Shown here one piece after another: positions 58,291-64,000 of a stretch of DNA of 64,000 nucleotides; positions within the stretch are counted from its first letter, which is position 1, and each line of letters opens with the position of its first letter. Below the pieces are notes generated by a model. The model did not search any database and had not been told where the DNA came from. It was given only the letters and a program-made list of their open reading frames with translations. Made by a program: the position numbers and the translations under genes. Location of the stretch: NCBI RefSeq assembly GCF_039839785.1, contig NZ_JBDOQT010000001.1, positions 2,976,001 to 3,040,000 of the forward strand. The letters run 5' to 3'. The DNA is from Pelagibius sp. CAU 1746 (lineage in GTDB: Bacteria; Pseudomonadota; Alphaproteobacteria; Kiloniellales; Kiloniellaceae).

Positions 58291-59427
58291 ATGGATTTCT
58301 CTGGTGGACTCTACGGCTTCGGCATCCCGTTCCTGATCATCCTGACTGCCCTCGTTTTCGTACACGAACTGGGGCACTACCTCATTGCCCGCTGGAACGG
58401 TGTGCGGGTGGAGGTTTTCTCCATTGGCTTCGGCCCGGAGATCTTCGGCTGGGACGATAGGGCCGGTACGCGTTGGAAATTCAGTCTCATTCCACTCGGC
58501 GGCTACGTGAAGATGTTCGGTGACGCCAATGCCGCGAGCATGCCCGCCGACGGCAGCGAGCAGATGAGCGCGGCCGAACGGTCGGTTGCCTTCCCGCACA
58601 AGCGGCTGGGCCAGCGTGCCGCCATCGTTGCGGCGGGACCGATCGCCAACTTCCTCTTCGCCATCGTCGTCCTGGCGGCGCTCTTCATGTTCTATGGCCA
58701 GCCTTTCACGCCCGCCGTGGTGGGAGAGGTGAACCAGGGCTCCGCTGCCGAGGCCGCCGGGTTTCAGGCCGGCGACAAGGTGATCGCCGTGGATGGCGCG
58801 ACGGTTGCGCGCTTCGAGGAACTGCAACGTATAGTCGCACTGCGGCCCGGTGAAGAACTGCGGATTACCGTGGAGCGCGGCGGCCGCGCGGTCGACCTTC
58901 TCGCCATCCCGGACCGGGTCGAGCGCCCGAACGGCCTGGGCGAGACGCAGGAAGTAGGCCTGCTGGGCCTGCGTGGCGGCGCTCCGGAGTACACCCGGCA
59001 CGGCCCGCTGAGTGCGCTTTGGCAGGCCGCCAGGGAAACCGTCTCCATCGTCGACCAGACTTTCACGGCCCTGGGCCAGATCGTTCGCGGCACGCGCGGA
59101 ACCGACGAACTGGGCGGGCCGATCCGGATCGCCCAAATGTCGGGTCAGGCGGCGGAACTGGGTATCCTGACGATGGTGCACTTCGCCGCGATGCTGTCCA
59201 TCAACCTGGGACTCATCAATCTGTTCCCGGTGCCGATGCTGGATGGCGGACATCTGTTGTTCTACGCCATAGAGGCAGTGCGGGGACGGCCGCTGGGCGA
59301 AAGGGCACAAGAATACGGTTTCCGGATCGGCCTGGCTCTGGTATTGACGTTAATGGTTTTCGTGACCTGGAACGATCTGCTTCGGATCGACAGTTTAGTG
59401 AATTTTGTCAAAGGCCTGGGCACATAA
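58291..59427 (+). CDS. rseP: RIP metalloprotease RseP (site-2 protease)
   Basis: A 378-residue inner-membrane zinc protease that cleaves anti-sigma factors and leftover signal peptides inside the membrane. The zinc motif HELGH is in FVHELGHYLIARWNGV at about residue 25, and the third ligand is in NLFPVPMLDGGHLLFY near residue 315. One PDZ domain (about 130-205: GEVNQGSAAEAAGFQAGDKV) is seen, against two in E. coli, as is usual for shorter alphaproteobacterial forms. It lies directly upstream of bamA, linking envelope stress to barrel assembly. Confidence 0.96.
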   Translation: MDFSGGLYGFGIPFLIILTALVFVHELGHYLIARWNGVRVEVFSIGFGPEIFGWDDRAGTRWKFSLIPLGGYVKMFGDANAASMPADGSEQMSAAERSVAFPHKRLGQRAAIVAAGPIANFLFAIVVLAALFMFYGQPFTPAVVGEVNQGSAAEAAGFQAGDKVIAVDGATVARFEELQRIVALRPGEELRITVERGGRAVDLLAIPDRVERPNGLGETQEVGLLGLRGGAPEYTRHGPLSALWQAARETVSIVDQTFTALGQIVRGTRGTDELGGPIRIAQMSGQAAELGILTMVHFAAMLSINLGLINLFPVPMLDGGHLLFYAIEAVRGRPLGERAQEYGFRIGLALVLTLMVFVTWNDLLRIDSLVNFVKGLGT

Positions 59428-59460
59428 ACGCACCAGCGCCACGGGGGAAGGACAAGGGAC

Positions 59461-61761
59461 GTGTGTCGCGGACGGTTGCTCGTCGTCGTCTTGGCGTATC
59501 TGCTGTCCAGTGCAGCGTGGTTGGTAACTCCTGATACGGGTTTTGCGCAGTCGATTCTGTCCGGCGGACGGATCGAGGCAATCCGCGTGGAAGGCACGCA
59601 GCGCATTGAGGCGGCGACTGTACGCTCCTACATGCGGGTCAATCCGGGGGATCCCTTCGATCCTGTGCGCCTGGACGACTCGCTGAAGAATCTCTTCTCC
59701 ACCGGTCTCTTCGCCGACGTGCGCCTGGAGCGCGAAGGCAACACCCTGATCGTCGTGGTCAGCGAGAACCCGATCGTCAACCGCATCGCTTTCGAGGGCA
59801 ACCAGCGCATCGACGACGATACCTTGGCGCAGGAGATCGAACTGCGGCCGCGCGTCGTCTTTACCCGTACCAAGGTGCAATCCGACACCAACCGCGTTCT
59901 CGAAATCTACCGCCGCTCCGGCCGCTTCGCCGCGACCGTCGAACCCAAGGTCATTCAGCTGGAGCAGAACCGGGTCGACCTGGCCTTCGAGATCAACGAA
60001 GGGCCGCTAACCTCGATCCGCTCGATCAATTTCATCGGCAACCGTGAATTCTCCGATTCGACGCTGCGCGACGAGGTGACGACGTCGGAGGCCTCGTTCT
60101 GGAATTTCTTCACGACCTCGGACACCTACGATCCGGATCGCCTGACCTTCGACCGCGAAATGTTGCGGCGCTTCTATTTGAATGAAGGCTATGCAGACTT
60201 CCGCGTCGCCTCGGTCGTGGCGGAACTGACGCCGGACCAGCAGGATTTCATCGTTACCTTCACGGTGGAAGAGGGGCCGCGCTACCGCTTTGGCCGGATC
60301 GGCCTCGAAACCGGCCTGCGCAACCTGGATCCGGAAACCCTGCGCAGCGAGGTCACCACCGAAGAGGGCGACTGGTACGACGCCAGCGAGGTCGAAAAGA
60401 CCATCGAGGTTCTGACCGACGCCGTCGGCGATCTCGGCTATGCCTTCGTCGACATCCGTCCGCGCGTGCAGCGCGATCGCGAGAACCTGACGATCGACAT
60501 CGTCTACGACATTCAGGAAGGCCCCAAAGTCTTCGTCGAGCGTATCGACATCGAAGGCAACACCCGAACCCTGGACCGGGTGATCCGCCGCGAATTTCGC
60601 CTGGTCGAGGGCGACGCCTTCAACACCTCGAAGCTGCGCCGCTCGCGCCAGCGGGTGCAGAACCTGGGTTTCTTCAAGACGGTCACGGTCGAGAACGAAC
60701 CGGGCAGCGCTCCGGACCGCACGGTGGTCAAAGTCGCGGTGGAGGAACAGTCGACCGGTGACGTCACCTTCGGCGCGGGCTTCTCCTCTTCAGACGGCCC
60801 GATCGGCAACATCGGTATCCGTGAACGCAATCTGCTTGGCCGTGGCCAGGATCTGCGCCTCGGCTTCACCTTGGCGGGTGAGGCGACCGAACTGGATTTC
60901 AGCTTCACCGAACCTTACTTCCTGGACCGTAACCTCGCTGCCGGCATCGATCTCTACCGCACGACCGATGATCGCACTGACGAGAGCGGCTACGAGGAAG
61001 AGCGCCTCGGCGGTTCGCTGCGCGCCGGTTTCAACATTACCGACGAGTTGCGCAACGTCGTCCGCTACACGCTGGAAAACCGGGACATCACGGATGTTCA
61101 CAGCGCCGCCTCTCTTCTGGTCCGTTCGGAAGAAGGCGAAACCCTGCGCTCAGGCATCAGCAACGAGTTGACTTACGACACACGGGATTCGCGTTTCGAT
61201 CCGCGCGAGGGCATCATCAGCAGCCTGCGCACCGAGTTCTTCGGGCTCGGCGGCGACGCTTCCTTCATCCGCGCCTCGGCGACAGCGGGTTACTACTATA
61301 CCGTCTTCGAAGACTACACTCTGAGCGTCAGGGGATCGGGCGGTACGATCTACGGCGTTGGCGAAGACACCCGCATTTCCGACCGCTTCTTCAAGGGCGG
61401 CGGCGCGCCGCGCGGCTTCGAGTACGGCGGTGTTGGCCCGCGCGACGCCAATACCAACGACTCCCTGGGCGGCAAGAATTTCTACACCGGCACCGTCGAG
61501 GCATCCTTCCCCTTGGCATTGCCGTTCGATCTGGATATCCGCGGCCGGCTGTTCACAGATGTTGGCGCTGCCTGGGATATCGACGACAACAGCATTCCCG
61601 TGAACCTGCAGGACTCCAGTTCTCCGCGCGTCACCGTGGGCACGGGTATTTCCTGGAATTCACCCTTCGGTCCGGTCGTCGTCGACCTGGGCGTTGCCGT
61701 GATCAAGGAAGATTTCGACGAAACCGAACTCTTCAGCTTTAGCTTCGGAACGCAGTTCTAA
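59461..61761 (+). CDS. bamA: outer-membrane protein assembly factor BamA
   Basis: A 766-residue Omp85 protein that inserts barrels into the outer membrane. The signal peptide is about 1-32 (ending GFAQS). Five POTRA domains run from about 35 to 430; recognisable starts are IEAIRVEGTQRIEAATVRSY, IVNRIAFEGNQRIDDDTL, IRSINFIGNREFSDSTL, YRFGRIGLETGL and VERIDIEGNTRTLDRVI. The C-terminal barrel has the lid-lock motif FFKGGGAPRGFEYGGVGPRD (VRGF-type, here PRGF), and ends in Phe (SFSFGTQF) as required for its own insertion. The start is a GTG. skp follows after 5 bases. Confidence 0.97.
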   Translation: MCRGRLLVVVLAYLLSSAAWLVTPDTGFAQSILSGGRIEAIRVEGTQRIEAATVRSYMRVNPGDPFDPVRLDDSLKNLFSTGLFADVRLEREGNTLIVVVSENPIVNRIAFEGNQRIDDDTLAQEIELRPRVVFTRTKVQSDTNRVLEIYRRSGRFAATVEPKVIQLEQNRVDLAFEINEGPLTSIRSINFIGNREFSDSTLRDEVTTSEASFWNFFTTSDTYDPDRLTFDREMLRRFYLNEGYADFRVASVVAELTPDQQDFIVTFTVEEGPRYRFGRIGLETGLRNLDPETLRSEVTTEEGDWYDASEVEKTIEVLTDAVGDLGYAFVDIRPRVQRDRENLTIDIVYDIQEGPKVFVERIDIEGNTRTLDRVIRREFRLVEGDAFNTSKLRRSRQRVQNLGFFKTVTVENEPGSAPDRTVVKVAVEEQSTGDVTFGAGFSSSDGPIGNIGIRERNLLGRGQDLRLGFTLAGEATELDFSFTEPYFLDRNLAAGIDLYRTTDDRTDESGYEEERLGGSLRAGFNITDELRNVVRYTLENRDITDVHSAASLLVRSEEGETLRSGISNELTYDTRDSRFDPREGIISSLRTEFFGLGGDASFIRASATAGYYYTVFEDYTLSVRGSGGTIYGVGEDTRISDRFFKGGGAPRGFEYGGVGPRDANTNDSLGGKNFYTGTVEASFPLALPFDLDIRGRLFTDVGAAWDIDDNSIPVNLQDSSSPRVTVGTGISWNSPFGPVVVDLGVAVIKEDFDETELFSFSFGTQF

Positions 61762-61766
61762 GAGAC

Positions 61767-62345
61767 ATGTCGAGGCTCCGCCGCTGGTCGCCGCGTCTGG
61801 CCGCAACGCTCTTGATGTTGGCGGCGCTTTTCGCCGCGCCGCCCTTCACTCCGGCCTGGTCCCAGGTCGAACGGGCACCCTTGGTGGGAATCATCGACAT
61901 CCAGGCCGTCTTGCGCGAATCGGTGGCGGTGCAGTCGCTCTCCCAGAAAATCGAGGCCATGCGCGAGGCCACCCAAGCCGACATGCAGTCCCGCGAGCAG
62001 GCGCTGCGCGCGGCCGACATCGACTTGGCCCAGCGCCGCGCCTCCCTATCGCCGTCGGCCTATGCCGAGGAACGCAGCAAGCTGGAGGACGAAGGCGTCG
62101 CCCTGCAACGCGAGGCGCAGGAACAGCGCCGCCAACTGGACCAGATCTTCAGCCGCGGCATGAGCCAGGTGCAGCAGGTGCTGGTTCAGATCTCCCAGGA
62201 CATCGCCCGGGAGAACAATCTCGACCTGGTCCTTGCCAAGACCACGGTTATCCTGGTCCGGCCGGAATTCGACTTCACTCAGGAAGCGTTGAAGCGCCTC
62301 AATTCCCGCCTATCCGACGTCGCCCTTCCAGACGTAGCCAACTAA
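61767..62345 (+). CDS. skp: periplasmic chaperone Skp/OmpH
   Basis: A 192-residue OmpH family protein. A Sec signal ends near PAWSQ (about residue 33), then the first strand VGIIDIQAVLRESVAVQSLS leads into a long coiled coil (about 55-135: SREQALRAADIDLAQRR, KLEDEGVALQREAQEQRRQL) and back to the trimer core. Skp holds unfolded outer-membrane proteins on their way to BamA, its upstream neighbour. Sequence identity in this family is low, so the call rests on architecture and context. Confidence 0.92.
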   Translation: MSRLRRWSPRLAATLLMLAALFAAPPFTPAWSQVERAPLVGIIDIQAVLRESVAVQSLSQKIEAMREATQADMQSREQALRAADIDLAQRRASLSPSAYAEERSKLEDEGVALQREAQEQRRQLDQIFSRGMSQVQQVLVQISQDIARENNLDLVLAKTTVILVRPEFDFTQEALKRLNSRLSDVALPDVAN

Positions 62346-62354
62346 AGGTGGCCC

Positions 62355-63389
62355 ATGGCAGACCGCAGTTTCTTCGATAATGCCGGGCCCTTCACCCTGG
62401 CTGAACTTGCCGCCATCGCGGAGGCCGAGCTGCCGCCGGGGACCGCGAGCGACCGCAGGCTGTCCGATGTCGCCCCGCTGGACACGGCAGGCCCTGACGA
62501 CGTCAGTTTCCTCGACAATCGCCGCTACATCGGCCAGTTCGCCGAGAGCAAGGCCGGTGCCTGCATCGTCGATCCCGAGTTCGCCGAACGTGCCCCCGAA
62601 GGCATGACCCTGCTCCTGACCAAGCGGCCTTACCGCGGCTATGCCAAGGTGGCTCAAGCCTTCTACCCGGCGCCGCAGCCGCGCCCGGGCCTTCATCCCT
62701 CCGCGGTCGTCGATCCGGGCGCCGCGATCGGTGAGGGCACGGAGATCGGCCCGGGCGTCGTGGTCGCGGCGGGTGCGGAGATCGGCCGAGGCTGCCGCGT
62801 CGAGGCGAACAGCGTGGTGGGCGAATCGGTCGCGATCGGCGACGGCACCGTCGTCGGCCCCAATGTCTCCCTGGCCTTCTGCCGCATCGGCCGGGCCTGT
62901 CAGATTCACGCCGGGGCGCGAATCGGCACCCGCGGCTTCGGCTTTTCCATGGACCCGGAGGGCTTTGTGGACGTGCCCCAGTTGGGACGGGTGCTGATCG
63001 AAGACGGGGTTGAAATCGGGGCCAACACGACGATCGACCGAGGTGCCGGTCCGGACACGGTGATCGGAGCCGGGGCGAAGATTGATAATCTCGTACAGAT
63101 CGGGCACAACGTGCGCATCGGTCGTGGTTGCGTGCTTGTGGCCCAGTCGGGCATCGCCGGCAGCACGGTCCTGCAGGACTTCGTCGCCGTCGCCGCACAG
63201 GCAGGCATCTCCGGCCACCTGAAGGTAGGGGCCGGCGCACAGATCGGCGCGAAATCCGGGGTGATGCGGGACATTCCCAGCGGAATGACGGTTCTGGGCA
63301 GCCCGGCGCGGCCGGTTCGGGACTTTTTCCGGCTCGTGGCCCTGTGGGAGCGCCAGTTGAAGGCAAGAGGCAAGAAGAAGGATGAATAA
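62355..63389 (+). CDS. lpxD: UDP-3-O-(3-hydroxyacyl)glucosamine N-acyltransferase
   Basis: A 344-residue acyltransferase for the third step of lipid A synthesis. The N-terminal uridine-binding domain (about 1-105) is followed by a left-handed beta-helix of hexapeptide repeats ([37 protein letters not shown] and many more) to about 310. The active-site His lies in [24 protein letters not shown]-terminal helix ([17 protein letters not shown]) closes the trimer. It overlaps fabZ by 8 bases. Confidence 0.97.
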   Translation: MADRSFFDNAGPFTLAELAAIAEAELPPGTASDRRLSDVAPLDTAGPDDVSFLDNRRYIGQFAESKAGACIVDPEFAERAPEGMTLLLTKRPYRGYAKVAQAFYPAPQPRPGLHPSAVVDPGAAIGEGTEIGPGVVVAAGAEIGRGCRVEANSVVGESVAIGDGTVVGPNVSLAFCRIGRACQIHAGARIGTRGFGFSMDPEGFVDVPQLGRVLIEDGVEIGANTTIDRGAGPDTVIGAGAKIDNLVQIGHNVRIGRGCVLVAQSGIAGSTVLQDFVAVAAQAGISGHLKVGAGAQIGAKSGVMRDIPSGMTVLGSPARPVRDFFRLVALWERQLKARGKKKDE

Positions 63390-63852
63390 AGAGACCTCAG
63401 AGCAGGAAGAGATCGGCTCGTTGAACGTCCATGACATCATGGCGCTGCTGCCGCATCGCTACCCATTCCTCATGATCGACCGGGTGGAAGACATCGTCCT
63501 CGGCGAGAGTGCGACGGGTATCAAGAACGTCACCATCAACGAGCCTTTCTTCCAGGGCCACTTCCCGGAGCAGGCGGTGATGCCCGGCGTCCTGTTGGTC
63601 GAGGCCATGGCCCAGACCGCCGCGGCACTGGTGATGTATACTCTGGGCAAGGAGGCTCACGGCAAGCTGGTCTACTTCATGACCATCGACGAGGCGCGCT
63701 TCCGCAAACCTGTGGTGCCCGGCGATTCCGTACGCATTCAGGTGACGCGGATACAAAATCGCCGTAGCGTCTGGAAGTTCAAAGGCGAAGCCCTCGTAGA
63801 GGGCACTCTGGTCGCCAATGCAAGCTACTCCGCCATGATTGTGGGATACTGA
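63382..63852 (+). CDS. fabZ: 3-hydroxyacyl-[acyl-carrier-protein] dehydratase FabZ
   Basis: A 156-residue hotdog dehydratase that competes with LpxA for 3-hydroxyacyl-ACP, balancing fatty acid and lipid A synthesis. Motifs are [17 protein letters not shown], the catalytic His in [25 protein letters not shown] with the Glu of VEAMAQ, and [13 protein letters not shown]. The start overlaps lpxD and the stop shares one base with lpxA, so the three are translated in concert. Confidence 0.97.
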   Translation: MNKETSEQEEIGSLNVHDIMALLPHRYPFLMIDRVEDIVLGESATGIKNVTINEPFFQGHFPEQAVMPGVLLVEAMAQTAAALVMYTLGKEAHGKLVYFMTIDEARFRKPVVPGDSVRIQVTRIQNRRSVWKFKGEALVEGTLVANASYSAMIVGY

Positions 63853-64000
63853 TGCCGGAAATTCACCCGACAGCCGTCATCGACTCCGGCGCGAAGATCG
63901 CCGACGGCTGTTCCATCGGCCCCTACTGCGTGATCGGTCCCGACGTGACCCTGGGCGAAGGCGTCCAGCTCAACAGTCACGTCGTCATCGACGGGCGTAC
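63852..64000 (+). CDS. lpxA: UDP-N-acetylglucosamine acyltransferase, 5' part only
   Basis: The first 49 codons of LpxA, the first enzyme of lipid A synthesis; the rest lies beyond the window. The hexapeptide repeats IHPTAVIDSGAKIADGCSIG and PYCVIGPDVTLGEGVQLNSH identify it, and the place after lpxD-fabZ confirms it. The truncation is the window edge and not a mutation. Confidence 0.93.
   Translation, partial: MPEIHPTAVIDSGAKIADGCSIGPYCVIGPDVTLGEGVQLNSHVVIDGR

Overview
The window is a continuous piece of an alphaproteobacterial chromosome with high GC content. No gene can fix the genus. The gene order points to a Rhodospirillales/Kiloniellales-like free-living alphaproteobacterium: nuoA-N followed by birA-coaX-rnj; mce-DUF1467-proS-lolC-lolD-dnaE; rpsB-tsf-pyrH-frr-uppS-cdsA-dxr-rseP-bamA-skp-lpxD-fabZ-lpxA; and tig-clpP-clpX-lon-hup. 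It is nearly all core genome. I see no insertion sequence, integrase, prophage, CRISPR array, toxin-antitoxin pair or recognisable defence locus.

Layout. 1-6440: housekeeping and accessory single genes (isochorismatase-like hydrolase, alpha/beta hydrolase, MFS transporter, topoisomerase IV parE, a thioesterase, a small exported protein, a LapG-like cysteine peptidase). 6441-10206: a non-coding AT-rich gap, then the minus-strand nitrogen unit glnB-glnA with a sigma-54 promoter candidate and a clear terminator, and a PLP aminotransferase. 10405-12623: a less conserved stretch next to tRNA-His, with an XRE regulator that seems to start at AUC, an orphan outer-membrane-like protein, and a gene-free AT-rich gap with a near-perfect parS site. 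12624-16064: an HpcH/HpaI aldolase, the NAD(P)HX repair enzyme, two small paralogous proteins of unknown function and tRNA-Leu. 16187-23108: protein quality control (tig, clpP, clpX, lon) and HU. 23210-23762: tRNA-Val and tRNA-Asp. 24164-38468: the complete 14-gene complex I operon, coupled by overlap to birA, then coaX and RNase J. 41908-47466: methylmalonyl-CoA epimerase, DUF1467, tag, an exported protein, proS and lolCD. 47532-53806: dnaE, a DUF2059 protein, rpsB and tsf. 54014-64000: pyrH, frr and the envelope-building run from uppS to lpxA, which is cut by the window edge.

How the genes work together. Complex I supplies the proton-motive force. The ClpXP/Lon/trigger factor block handles folding and turnover of proteins. 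GlnB and GlnA sense and assimilate nitrogen. The last 10 kb joins ribosome recycling and UMP synthesis to isoprenoid and phospholipid precursors, BamA-dependent outer-membrane protein assembly and lipid A synthesis. No clearly new multi-gene system is visible. The observations most worth checking are the parS-like site, the AUC start, the tandem unknown paralogs and several inverted repeats in 5' regions (upstream of the LapG-like gene, clpX, lon and nuoA).
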